Positions 18,286-27,368 of a stretch of 64,000 nucleotides of DNA are shown here, piece by piece. A model generated the notes under the pieces. The model saw only the letters and a program-made list of their open reading frames with translations. It searched no databases and had not been told where the DNA came from. Source of the stretch: Saprospiraceae bacterium (GTDB taxonomy: Bacteria; Bacteroidota; Bacteroidia; Chitinophagales; Saprospiraceae); the NCBI GenBank assembly GCA_016709995.1, contig JADJLQ010000001.1, positions 1,894,001 to 1,958,000 on the forward strand. Reading direction: 5' to 3'. The position numbers were made by a program, and so were the translations under genes. Numbering within the stretch: position 1 is the first letter of the stretch; each line of letters begins with the position of its first letter.

Positions 18286-19281
18286 TTGAAACCAGTAATC
18301 CGATATCCAAGCCCTTATAAAAAAATTCGCACTCCGATTTTATTTTTTGGTACGATTCTGACCATTGGAATCGTAGGTTATATGATCATCGAAAAATACA
18401 ATTTCTCAGAAGGTCTTTATATGACCATCATCACCCTATCTACGGTTGGATTTGGTGAGGTAAAACCCCTCAGTGACCTTGGTCGTATGTTTACAGTCGT
18501 TTTGATTATACTCAATATCGGCGCGATCACTTATTTCCTTACTTTGATGTCTCAGTACATTTTTGAAGGCCATTTTTTTAGAGATTATAAACTGCATAAT
18601 ATGGAAAAACAATTGCAAAAAATATCAAACCATGTCATTGTGTGCGGTTATGGTAGAAATGGTCAGTCAGCTATAGAGGTCCTGCAATCCAACCATATAC
18701 CATTTATCGTCATTGATAAAGAATCTAAAACAGCAGAAAGTAATACCTTGATTCCATATATGGTTCAGGGCGATGCTACCACTGAAAAGGCTTTGTTGGA
18801 GGCGGGGATTATGCGAGCTAAAGCCCTGATTTCTACCCTGCCTGAAGATGCAGACAATGTATTTTGTATCCTTACTGCCAAAGAATTAAATCCAAATATC
18901 CTCATCATTAGCAGGGCCTCCCATGACACCTCTATCAGCAAATTAAAACATGCCGGGGCTCATAATGTGATCATGCCTGACAAAATAGGTGGCGTGCACA
19001 TGGCTCAACTTGTGAGCCACCCCGATTTAAAAGAGTTCCTTGACATCCTGGCTTTTCAAAACAAACAAGAGTCCAGCCTGGTAGAACTTATTGTGACAAA
19101 ACAATATTTCTGCGACAAAGCAGAAATATTAAAATCTTATAAAGTGCTGGTGCTTGGAATAAAAAATATTGAACAGCAATATGATTTATCAACCGAAAAT
19201 TTAGAATTGCTGCCGGGATATAGAATAATTGTTTTGGGCAAACAACCTGATATAGAAAAGTTAGAATTTCAAATCACCTAG
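18286..19281 (+). CDS. Potassium channel protein with RCK (TrkA-N) domain
   Basis: A 331-residue K+ channel subunit. Two membrane helices flank a pore loop with the selectivity filter TVGFG at residues 53-57. A cytoplasmic RCK domain begins at about 113 (VIVCGYGRNGQSAIEVL) with the acidic end of the second strand (VIDKES), followed by a TrkA-C-like tail. This is the MthK/Kch layout with two transmembrane helices. The frame opens at TTG 18286; no in-frame ATG precedes the first helix. The mannosyltransferase gene starts 13 bases after the stop. Confidence 0.9.
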   Translation: MKPVIRYPSPYKKIRTPILFFGTILTIGIVGYMIIEKYNFSEGLYMTIITLSTVGFGEVKPLSDLGRMFTVVLIILNIGAITYFLTLMSQYIFEGHFFRDYKLHNMEKQLQKISNHVIVCGYGRNGQSAIEVLQSNHIPFIVIDKESKTAESNTLIPYMVQGDATTEKALLEAGIMRAKALISTLPEDADNVFCILTAKELNPNILIISRASHDTSISKLKHAGAHNVIMPDKIGGVHMAQLVSHPDLKEFLDILAFQNKQESSLVELIVTKQYFCDKAEILKSYKVLVLGIKNIEQQYDLSTENLELLPGYRIIVLGKQPDIEKLEFQIT

Positions 19282-19294
19282 ATTCTGTAAAGTT

Positions 19295-20770
19295 ATGAAC
19301 AGAATGAATCAACCTAAGACCTCACAAACATTATTGTTTTTATGTGGATTGATCTTGTTATTGATGTCCGTCACCAGCCAGGGATATTTCCATTGGGACG
19401 AACATTTTCAATTACTTGAATTTGCCAATTACAAGTCAGGGCTTGCCAAACCTGAAGGCCTTGCATGGGAGTTTCACGAGCAAATCAGGCCTGGATTGCA
19501 GCCATTCATAGCTTATACCATCATGAGCTTGAACAGGGTGCTTGGGATACAGGATCCATTCTTTATCGCATTTATATTACGCCTTTTATCAGGTATAATG
19601 AGCTTGATGGTTATCATACTTTATACAAGATTAATAATAAAAGAGCTCCCATCTTCTAAGTCGGTTAAAACCATCTTTATCAGCCTTGCTGGTTTTTTAT
19701 GGTTTTGTCCCTTTTTGCTCGTAAGATTTTCTTCTGAAAACTGGAGCTCATTGTTCTTTTTCGGAGGTATATATTTTTTAATGAATTCCTTAGCCAACTC
19801 TAATACCAATAGGTTCTTTCCAATTTTTATGGCTGGTCTATTATTGAGTCTTGCTTTCCAATTCAGATTTCAAATAGCTTTTGCAGGTCTGGGTATAGTT
19901 GCATGGTTGATTAATAATAAATCGCTGAAATTAAAAGGGTGGAGTTATTTGAGTGTCGGAGCATTGTTGGGGTTGATCATTGGCTTTCTATGCGATTATT
20001 GGCTGTATGGTAGCTGGCAACTCACCTCCTTAAAGTATTTTGACTCAAATGTTATTAAAGGCATAGCTTCAAGTTTTGGGATTTCGCCTTGGTACGCCTA
20101 TTTTCCTCTTGTTTTCAATGCATTAGGCCCTGTCTTAAATATTGTTCTGATTGCTTTTTTCATGATTGGCCTTTTTTCCAATCGAAAGCACTTCATGGTA
20201 TGGATCATAATTCCTTTTGTGGTTGCTCATCTTGTGACCAGCCACAAAGAGCTCAGATTCATGTTTCCAATGCTGATTCCTTTCCTTTATTTAATCACCC
20301 TTGGAGCTGAAAAAACATTTTCCCTAATTAAACTCAATTTGCCTGTAAAGTTGGTAATGGGCAGTATCTGTATATTTAATTTATTTTTATTGGTGGTAAG
20401 AATAATGGGACCGGCTAACCCTCATATACTTTATTACCGATATATCTTTAATCAAACCAAGTCGGCCAAGCCAGTCGTGATATTTTATACAGAGTCTAAT
20501 ATGTATGGACCTTCGGGCTTAAGGATGACTTTTTACAGACCACCCAATCTCTTACAACTAGAAGTTCAAAATCCCTTTCAACTTGATACTTACGATACAA
20601 GTCTAAAAAATGCATTTATTTTCTCTGATGGAGTATCTACCCTTATCAAGCCTGATCGCAAAACGCTAAGAGCAGGTTTTACTGCCGATTATTGGAGCCT
20701 CCCATCTATTCTTGAAACAAAAAAATTGGAGAAAGCCTCCTCAAATTGGAGTTTATACAAATTAGATTAA
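19295..20770 (+). CDS. GT22-like (Alg9/PIG-B family) polyprenol-linked mannosyltransferase
   Basis: A 491-residue polytopic membrane glycosyltransferase. The first loop carries YFHWDEHFQLLEFA and WEFHEQIRPGLQPF, and a late loop carries SHKELRFMFPMLIPF. These are the acidic-pair and HKExRF signatures of the eukaryotic Alg9/Alg12/PIG-B group (GT22), also found in some bacteria. About ten hydrophobic segments are visible. The donor would be a lipid-linked sugar and the acceptor is unknown. It directly follows the K+ channel gene and converges on nqrF with a 29-base gap. Confidence 0.75.
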   Translation: MNRMNQPKTSQTLLFLCGLILLLMSVTSQGYFHWDEHFQLLEFANYKSGLAKPEGLAWEFHEQIRPGLQPFIAYTIMSLNRVLGIQDPFFIAFILRLLSGIMSLMVIILYTRLIIKELPSSKSVKTIFISLAGFLWFCPFLLVRFSSENWSSLFFFGGIYFLMNSLANSNTNRFFPIFMAGLLLSLAFQFRFQIAFAGLGIVAWLINNKSLKLKGWSYLSVGALLGLIIGFLCDYWLYGSWQLTSLKYFDSNVIKGIASSFGISPWYAYFPLVFNALGPVLNIVLIAFFMIGLFSNRKHFMVWIIIPFVVAHLVTSHKELRFMFPMLIPFLYLITLGAEKTFSLIKLNLPVKLVMGSICIFNLFLLVVRIMGPANPHILYYRYIFNQTKSAKPVVIFYTESNMYGPSGLRMTFYRPPNLLQLEVQNPFQLDTYDTSLKNAFIFSDGVSTLIKPDRKTLRAGFTADYWSLPSILETKKLEKASSNWSLYKLD

Positions 20771-20799
20771 TTCGAATGAAGTATTAGGAAGTCGGCTAA

Positions 20800-22122
20800 T
20801 CAACCACCAAAATCATCAAAGGCAACATTTTCTTTTGGCACCCCAAGATCATCCAATAATTTAATGACTGCTGCATTCATCATAGGAGGTCCACAGAAAT
20901 AATATTCTATTTCTTCAGGCTCTGGGTGATTCTTTAGATAATTGTCATAGAGTACTTTGTGAATAAATCCGGTAAAACCATCTCCTTCACGGTCATTAAC
21001 ATCCACGCTCAGCTTCCAGTTATCCTCTGCTTGAGGCTCTGATAAAGCTATGTGATATCTGAAATTGGGAAACTCTCTTTCAATGGCTCTAAATTCTTCA
21101 GTATAAAATAGTTCTCTTTTGGATCTACCCCCATACCAAAAAGATACTTTTCTATCAGTAGTCTTTAAAGTATGAAATAAATGAAACAGATGTGACCTTA
21201 GAGGCGCCATACCTGCTCCACCACCGATGTAGACCATTTCCTTTTTGGTCGGTTTGATAAAAAACTCTCCATATGGACCACTTATAGTTACTTTATCACC
21301 CGGTTTTCGGCTAAATACATAGCTGGAGCATATGCCTGGATTTACACCTAGCCAACCATTAGATTTTTTATCCCAGGGGGGTGTTGCAATTCGAATATTG
21401 AGTTTGATAATATTACCCTCCGCAGGATGATTGGCCATGGAATAAGCTCTGAAGATCTCTTCACTGTTTTTCATTTTCAATGGCCAGAGATTAAACTTAT
21501 CCCAATCTGGTTTAAACTTATCATCGCCTGCCGGGTCATCCGGAAAAGGCCTGATATCGAATGCCTTATAATCAACCTCTACTTTGGGAACATCAATTTG
21601 AATGTATCCACCTGACTCAAAATCAAGGTGTTCGCCTTCAGGCAACCTTACTACAAATTCTTTAATGAAAGTAGCTACATTATAATTGCTGATCACCTCA
21701 CATTCCCACTTTTTGATACCAAAGACCTCTGCGGGTACTCTGATATGCATATCCTGACGCACTTTTACCTGGCAAGCCAGTCTTTTATGCTCTGCAGCTT
21801 CTTTCCGGGACAGGTGATTGAGCTCTGTTGGCAATACATCACCACCTCCAGAGTCCACATGACACTCACACATAGCGCAAGTACCTCCTCCACCGCAAGC
21901 TGAAGGCAAAAATATTTTTTCACCTGAGAGTGTGCTTAACAAACTACTTCCGGGCTTTACTTTTAACGGGTGTTCTTCATCTCCATTGATGATGATGTTA
22001 ACATCGCCTTGAGCAACCAGCTTTTTTTGAGCATAGATGAGCCCAAAAGCCATGATCAATAACAGTACCGAAAAGGCTACTATCGCCCAAATCACAAACA
22101 TTAAATTGATCAGAAATATCAT
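20800..22122 (-). CDS. nqrF: Na+-translocating NADH:quinone reductase subunit F
   Basis: NADH-oxidising entry subunit of Na+-NQR, anchored in the inner membrane by one N-terminal helix (residues about 4-30). The 2Fe-2S site has Cys76, Cys82 and Cys85 (ACGGGGTCAMC) and Cys117 (LACQVK). FAD binding is shown by FRAYSMANHP and GPYGEFF, and NADH binding by YIGGGAGMAPLRSH and the C-terminal YYFCGPPMM. The 440 residues include the usual linker. It is the last gene of the nqrABCDEF operon, 15 bases after nqrE. Confidence 0.97.
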   Translation of the reverse strand: MIFLINLMFVIWAIVAFSVLLLIMAFGLIYAQKKLVAQGDVNIIINGDEEHPLKVKPGSSLLSTLSGEKIFLPSACGGGGTCAMCECHVDSGGGDVLPTELNHLSRKEAAEHKRLACQVKVRQDMHIRVPAEVFGIKKWECEVISNYNVATFIKEFVVRLPEGEHLDFESGGYIQIDVPKVEVDYKAFDIRPFPDDPAGDDKFKPDWDKFNLWPLKMKNSEEIFRAYSMANHPAEGNIIKLNIRIATPPWDKKSNGWLGVNPGICSSYVFSRKPGDKVTISGPYGEFFIKPTKKEMVYIGGGAGMAPLRSHLFHLFHTLKTTDRKVSFWYGGRSKRELFYTEEFRAIEREFPNFRYHIALSEPQAEDNWKLSVDVNDREGDGFTGFIHKVLYDNYLKNHPEPEEIEYYFCGPPMMNAAVIKLLDDLGVPKENVAFDDFGG

Positions 22123-22137
22123 AATTATTTTCTTTCT

Positions 22138-22746
22138 CTATTTAGTAAAATAATTGGAAGGATTGATCCCCATTAAACTCATAAACGCGACTCCAAGAAA
22201 GGCAGTAATAATAAACGCTATACCCAAACCTCTCAAAGGAGCCGGCACATGACTATATCTTAATTTTTCACGAATAGCAGCCATCAGCACAATAGCAATG
22301 AACCAACCGATGCCCGATCCGACGCCATAGACTACAGACTCCTGAAAATTATACTCCCTGGCTACCATAAAAAGGGCTGCTCCAAGGATAGCGCAGTTGA
22401 CTGTGATCAATGGTAGAAATATACCCAAAGCATTATATAATGAAGGGGAATACTTCTCAACTGCCATTTCTACCAACTGCACTGTAGCCGCTATGCTTGC
22501 AATGAATAGAATAAATCTAAGAAAGGTTAGATCCATTTTGAATAGACCATTAGGTCCCAAAATCTTTTCACTGATCACCCAGTTGATTGGCACAGTAATC
22601 GCCAATACGAAAATCACCGCAGCTCCAAGACCAATCGCTGTCTTAACACTTTTTGATACCGCCAAAAATGAACACATCCCAATAAAATAGGACAAGACCA
22701 TATTCTCGATAAAGGCCGATTTGATAAAAATATTTAGAAGATCCAT
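22138..22746 (-). CDS. nqrE: Na+-translocating NADH:quinone reductase subunit E
   Basis: Integral membrane subunit with six helices, 202 residues, homologous to RnfA and NqrD. Family stretches such as FIENMVLSYFIGMCSFLAVS near the N-terminus and LGIFLPLITVNCAILG in the middle carry the cysteines that bind the intramembrane Fe centre together with NqrD. It lies between nqrD and nqrF with short gaps. Confidence 0.96.
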   Translation of the reverse strand: MDLLNIFIKSAFIENMVLSYFIGMCSFLAVSKSVKTAIGLGAAVIFVLAITVPINWVISEKILGPNGLFKMDLTFLRFILFIASIAATVQLVEMAVEKYSPSLYNALGIFLPLITVNCAILGAALFMVAREYNFQESVVYGVGSGIGWFIAIVLMAAIREKLRYSHVPAPLRGLGIAFIITAFLGVAFMSLMGINPSNYFTK

Positions 22747-22783
22747 AATATAAATTTCAATTAAATATATCTAAATAAAAAAA

Positions 22784-23491
22784 TTATGAAATATCAATAA
22801 GCTTACTCTCCTTACTTCGCTGTATCCAAATAATAGTAGCTATTAAAAACATAGCTGAAGCAGGTAATACCATCAAACCGTTTGGCTGATACCATGATAA
22901 CAATTTACTTGATTGTGTATTGATTAAAAAATCAGGAGAAGGTCCTAAAATCTTAAACCCTAATAAGGCACCTCTGCCAAAAAATTCTCTGATCGCAGCT
23001 ATTGCGACCAATATCCATGCATAACCCAGGCCATTCCCTATCCCATCAAGAAATGCAGGCCAGGGTTTGTTTGCCATAGCATATGCTTCTAGTCGACCCA
23101 TGACAATACAATTGGTGATGATAAGTCCTATAAAAACAGCCAATTGTTTCCACACATCATATGAAAATGCTTTGAGAAATTGTTCCACTATGGTCACCAA
23201 AGCGGCAATAACCACTAACTGGACAATCATACGTATCTGTTTAGGAATAGTATTGCGCAGCGCTGAAATGACCAGATTGGAAAATCCTGTCACAAGCATC
23301 ACCGATATACCCATTATTAGTGCGGGTTTGACCATGGTCGTGACTGCGAGCGCAGAACAGACTCCCAGTACTTGGACGGTAATGGGATTGTCCATGTGAA
23401 GTGGATCAGTGATAAGAGCCCGTTCCTTTTTGCCAAAAATAGGCTCATTTGGTTCTACTACTTGAAGGGATTTGACAGCTGAATCTGACAT
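22784..23491 (-). CDS. nqrD: Na+-translocating NADH:quinone reductase subunit D
   Basis: Integral membrane subunit, 235 residues, with a polar N-terminal extension of about 25 residues before DPLHMDNPITVQVLGVCSALAVT. The mid-protein VFIGLIITNCIVMGRLEA carries the second conserved Cys. NqrD pairs with NqrE to hold the intramembrane Fe centre. It sits between nqrC and nqrE in the operon. Confidence 0.96.
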   Translation of the reverse strand: MSDSAVKSLQVVEPNEPIFGKKERALITDPLHMDNPITVQVLGVCSALAVTTMVKPALIMGISVMLVTGFSNLVISALRNTIPKQIRMIVQLVVIAALVTIVEQFLKAFSYDVWKQLAVFIGLIITNCIVMGRLEAYAMANKPWPAFLDGIGNGLGYAWILVAIAAIREFFGRGALLGFKILGPSPDFLINTQSSKLLSWYQPNGLMVLPASAMFLIATIIWIQRSKESKLIDIS

Positions 23492-23515
23492 GCTATTTTG
23501 ATTTATAATATTATT

Positions 23516-24229
23516 CTATTTTTTCTTTAAAGATTCAAAATATGGTAAATAAGGTAATATTCCTTTGGAGAGCATATTGGATACCCCGGTCGAAGTGATG
23601 GTAGCTCCCGAGATGGCATCCACCTGATGTTCAGGATCTTTGACTCCTCCTTTTACAACTGATACGGATGAATACTGTCCGTCATTGTAAATCTTTTTTC
23701 CGTGAAAAGATGCCGGAAAATTAGGGTTGTCCTTGATTTCAGCACCTAAACCAGGGGTTTCTCCTGTATGTCCAAACGAGGCACCTACAATAGTATTAAA
23801 GTCATCTTTGAGCGCAATAAATCCCCAGATTTTATCCCAAAGGCCATTGCCCCTTAAGGACATAAGATAAATTTTGCCCTGGTCACCATTGTAAACATAC
23901 AGAGGGTATTTTCGATCTGTCTGCGGTTTCTTTTCTTCGGCGGCCATATCTACAGTTTCAGCATCCACCCCACTAACCTCCTTTCCATTGGCATCCAAAA
24001 CTATTTTTTCAACCTTTGTATCAAAAAAACTGATGATATCCGCGTCTTTCATCTTGCTGGGATCCACACCAATTTGATCTTTAATAGATCCAAGGATATC
24101 CTTTTTCTTATAAACTGCTTCATTGGAATCGTGTAGCGGTTTCAACCCATTTACCACAAAGGCCAGGGCGATCGAGGTTATAAGGGCAAGGACCAGAGTA
24201 TATATCAATATGTAACGATTATTAAACAC
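23516..24229 (-). CDS. nqrC: Na+-translocating NADH:quinone reductase subunit C
   Basis: Periplasmic FMN subunit anchored by one N-terminal helix (YILIYTLVLALITSIALAFV), 237 residues. The covalent FMN site is the Thr of DAISGATITSTGVSNML near the C-terminus. Flavinylation needs ApbE, which is not encoded in the window. The gene overlaps the end of nqrB by 8 bases, which suggests translational coupling. Confidence 0.96.
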   Translation of the reverse strand: MFNNRYILIYTLVLALITSIALAFVVNGLKPLHDSNEAVYKKKDILGSIKDQIGVDPSKMKDADIISFFDTKVEKIVLDANGKEVSGVDAETVDMAAEEKKPQTDRKYPLYVYNGDQGKIYLMSLRGNGLWDKIWGFIALKDDFNTIVGASFGHTGETPGLGAEIKDNPNFPASFHGKKIYNDGQYSSVSVVKGGVKDPEHQVDAISGATITSTGVSNMLSKGILPYLPYFESLKKK

Positions 24230-25484
24230 GGCTTAATCTTTTTTTCATGTTTGATTGTGTAATAAAATAATCTATCAATGGTGCACAAGAGTTCATAAAC
24301 AAAATAGCCAACATCCAACCTTCCGGATAAGCAGGATTCATGACTCGTACGATCATACCTATTACTCCTATAAAGAATCCATAATACCATTTGCCTCTAT
24401 TGGTTCCAGCTGCTGTCACTGGATCAGTAGCCATAAAAGTCATTGCGAATAAAAAACTTCCCAGGTAAAAATGATAGATCCATGGCACATTCATGAAGGC
24501 ATTAAACCCCCAGGCATTAAATATTATTCCAGTCACGGCACAACCTATCACCATTGACACCATGATCCTCCAACTCGCCAACCTCATAATTAATAATATA
24601 ATGGCACCAACGATGATAAGTGGTTTTGAAGTTTCACCTATAGATCCGGGAATAGCTCCCCACCATAGTTCAGTAGGCGAATATTTGGCAGTCACCGCCT
24701 CCCATCCTCCACTTGCTGCCAGAGCAAGAGGGGTAGCTCCGGTAAATCCATCTACCACAGAAGTACCACCGGATCCTATAGTACTCCAACCAAAAAAGCC
24801 CCATAATTTATCAAAAAGGTGCAGCACCCAGCCTGATATTCCGCTATAACTTGAGGTGATATGCCCTCCATCATAATTTAACCCTGCTACCCATGCATCT
24901 GATCCAGATATAGTGCCCGGATAAGCAAAAAATATAAAGACCCGAGCTACCAGAGCAACGTTCCAAATATTCATTCCAGTCCCACCAAAAGCTTCTTTTG
25001 CAAACAATACTGCAAATGCAACAGCTATGGCCAGGATCCAAAGCGGAATATCAGGAGGCATAATCAAAGGTATAAGCGCACCGCTTACCAAAAAACCCTC
25101 TTCAATTGCGTGACCCTTTTTATATGCAAAATAAAATTCTACGCCTAATCCAACCAAATGGGTCACCACCCAAATAGGCAGAAGTTTGACTAAGCCAAAT
25201 AACAATTTTAAATGTAGTGCATCAAAATAACCGGTGTGTTGGCCTATAGCCATAAAGTGCTGCTGGCCTATATTATAAGTGCCAAATATATAACATAACT
25301 GCATAGCCAATACGACCATCGCCATCGTCCGTTTAAGGTCGACTCCATCCCTGATATGGACGCCACCTTTTGTGACCGTGGCCGGCTGATAAAGAAAAGT
25401 AAATAAGCCATCATAAACCGTATGCAGAAAAGGACTTTTTTTCTTGTCGGGTTCCAGTGATTTGATTTTATCTATAAATGCCAT
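24222..25484 (-). CDS. nqrB: Na+-translocating NADH:quinone reductase subunit B
   Basis: Large membrane subunit with ten predicted helices, 420 residues. It carries covalent FMN at the Thr of GFTGATPLALAA and, in the family, riboflavin and the quinone site. The N-terminal cytoplasmic part (DKIKSLEPDKKKSPFLHTVYDGLFTF) is typical. It follows nqrA by 37 bases and overlaps nqrC by 8. Confidence 0.97.
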   Translation of the reverse strand: MAFIDKIKSLEPDKKKSPFLHTVYDGLFTFLYQPATVTKGGVHIRDGVDLKRTMAMVVLAMQLCYIFGTYNIGQQHFMAIGQHTGYFDALHLKLLFGLVKLLPIWVVTHLVGLGVEFYFAYKKGHAIEEGFLVSGALIPLIMPPDIPLWILAIAVAFAVLFAKEAFGGTGMNIWNVALVARVFIFFAYPGTISGSDAWVAGLNYDGGHITSSYSGISGWVLHLFDKLWGFFGWSTIGSGGTSVVDGFTGATPLALAASGGWEAVTAKYSPTELWWGAIPGSIGETSKPLIIVGAIILLIMRLASWRIMVSMVIGCAVTGIIFNAWGFNAFMNVPWIYHFYLGSFLFAMTFMATDPVTAAGTNRGKWYYGFFIGVIGMIVRVMNPAYPEGWMLAILFMNSCAPLIDYFITQSNMKKRLSRV

Positions 25485-25521
25485 AGCTGAATGTCGTCAG
25501 ATTTCAAAAATTGATTTTAGG

Positions 25522-27153
25522 TTAGCTCTCCTCTTTTAACATATTAAGACCGTCTCTCAGAATAGATTGCAATGGTTGCTTTGAAGTACAGGCAAATTCG
25601 CACAAAGCAATATCTTCTTCTGCCAATTCTTGTATTCCCAAACCTTCCATTCTATCTATATCTTTGGTCAAAATAGCTTTCATTAACTGTTGAGGAAAAA
25701 TATTCATGGGCAGCATTTCTTCATATTGACCAGTCATGACAAAAGCCCTTGGTTCGCCATTAGTATTGGTATTGGGTTCATATTGGATGTCCCCCAGAAT
25801 TTTATTAGGCAACATGCCGGATACACTTGGCAAGATGCGGGGTACCGCCCAGCCAAATAAAGTCACCTGATTGCCTTCTTCGATGGAGGTCACCTGATCA
25901 TCAAAATAATGCAGATATCCGTCCTTGCTATCCTGTCGACCACTCAATACATCTCCACTGATGATCCTACTATTTGGCTTGGTACTGTCAGCTATAAGTT
26001 CTCCTAAAGATGCCCCCACATAGGTCGATAAATAACCGTTTTTATCAAAGCTCGAACCACAAATCGCTACCATACGATCTGCTTCATGCCTGCCTCTAAG
26101 GAATAAAGCACCTAGTGTAATTAACTCCTGAACCCCTAATGTCCAAACCCTACCCCCTTTCTTAATAGGATCTATATGATGTATTTGAACTCCCACATTC
26201 CCTGCAGGATGTTTCCCGTCAAACCAATGTTTTTCAGCTCCGGTGAGTTGAGTAAATTCCGCTGCCGGGCTTTCAGTTTGACTCGCATTAAGTCCAATAT
26301 GAACCTTTCCCCCAGTCAGTCGATTTAGTACATCTATGCCCTTTTGCAATTCTGCTCCTTTACCTGAACAAATGATATTGGCATCAGGTGCCAACGGAGC
26401 ACTGTCAAAAGTCGATATAAAGATATTATCAGGAGCGCGGTGCAGGTCAGCCAGGGTACCAAAAGGGCGTTCGATAATCATAGGCCAAACCCCACCTTCA
26501 CAGATATATTTCACGATTTGATTGCGATCAGCTGAAGCCAACTCAAAAGGAAGAAATTGATTGTATCGTATCGTTTTATCAGCCAGAATCACGACCGTTG
26601 TAATAGCTCTTTTATCACCACGATTGACCTCAATAACCTCGCCACTCACAGGTGCCGCAAAAATGACTTCAGGCAAATTTTTATCAAAGAACAAAGCATC
26701 TCCTGCTGCCACTTCCTGACCTACAGTGACTACCACTTTAGGGATCGGTGCAATGCCTCTGAAATCTGTTGCATTTACCGCGTACCTGGAGGCAGTTCTT
26801 TGTAAGGTTTCCTTTTCCGGCGCACCAGCTAAATGTAGGTTATACCCTTTTGAAAGTTTGATCACAGGCGCGTCTCCAACATATGGCTTTGGTTTTGATT
26901 CAAACCATTTGCTTATTTGAGGGAAAATGGAATATCGGCTAAGGTCATTTGCGCCGGATCTCATGGCCTGGATTTGCAATAATTTTTCAGCTATAAGCAA
27001 AACAAAACCTAATAGTAAAAACACTACTATCAATAGTATGCCTCTGCTTAGGATCAAGGAGTCACCCGATGCAGGGGACTGAGCAAAACCAAAAATAAAG
27101 GTACCTAGGGTAAAAACTGCAGTCAATACTGCGCGATGAGTTAGACTATTCAC
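25522..27153 (-). CDS. nqrA: Na+-translocating NADH:quinone reductase subunit A with N-terminal signal/TM extension
   Basis: Quinone-associated subunit of Na+-NQR. The canonical NqrA body starts near residue 96 (VIKLSKGYNLHLAG) and runs through DFRGIAPIPKVVVTVGQEV to a normal C-terminus. In front of it is an extension of about 95 residues: a signal-peptide-like segment (AVLTAVFTLGTFIFGFAQS), a polar stretch, and a strong membrane helix (GILLIVVFLLLGFVLLIAEK). Standard NqrA is soluble-faced with no membrane helix. GTG 27153 is chosen because the frame's other opening codon, TTG 27180, lies inside a TAACTTTG promoter box. No ATG occurs before residue 64. First gene of the operon. Confidence 0.9.
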   Translation of the reverse strand: MNSLTHRAVLTAVFTLGTFIFGFAQSPASGDSLILSRGILLIVVFLLLGFVLLIAEKLLQIQAMRSGANDLSRYSIFPQISKWFESKPKPYVGDAPVIKLSKGYNLHLAGAPEKETLQRTASRYAVNATDFRGIAPIPKVVVTVGQEVAAGDALFFDKNLPEVIFAAPVSGEVIEVNRGDKRAITTVVILADKTIRYNQFLPFELASADRNQIVKYICEGGVWPMIIERPFGTLADLHRAPDNIFISTFDSAPLAPDANIICSGKGAELQKGIDVLNRLTGGKVHIGLNASQTESPAAEFTQLTGAEKHWFDGKHPAGNVGVQIHHIDPIKKGGRVWTLGVQELITLGALFLRGRHEADRMVAICGSSFDKNGYLSTYVGASLGELIADSTKPNSRIISGDVLSGRQDSKDGYLHYFDDQVTSIEEGNQVTLFGWAVPRILPSVSGMLPNKILGDIQYEPNTNTNGEPRAFVMTGQYEEMLPMNIFPQQLMKAILTKDIDRMEGLGIQELAEEDIALCEFACTSKQPLQSILRDGLNMLKEES

Positions 27154-27177
27154 AGATATCGGTTTAATCGTGCGCCG

Positions 27178-27205
27178 CAAAGTTACAATATCATATTATC
27201 ACCAA
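27178..27205 (-). promoter_or_regulatory. Promoter of the nqrABCDEF operon
   Basis: On the minus strand TAACTTTG (27185-27178), an exact -7 match followed by C, is preceded by TTGG (27205-27202) with 16 bases between. This is a good -33/-7 pair for the Bacteroidota housekeeping sigma factor. It leaves a leader of roughly 20 bases before GTG 27153. Confidence 0.65.
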
Positions 27206-27368
27206 TCAGTATAGATTGATTTACTTTACCAAAAATTCATAACTGCCCCATTATTTAGAATTGGTCTAAACAAAGTGCAGGCAGTTTCATTGTATAAAAA
27301 TAAATCATATGAAGAATATATATAATATGAATTAAACGTGGTACTTTTCCTCCAATTTATAAACTGCC

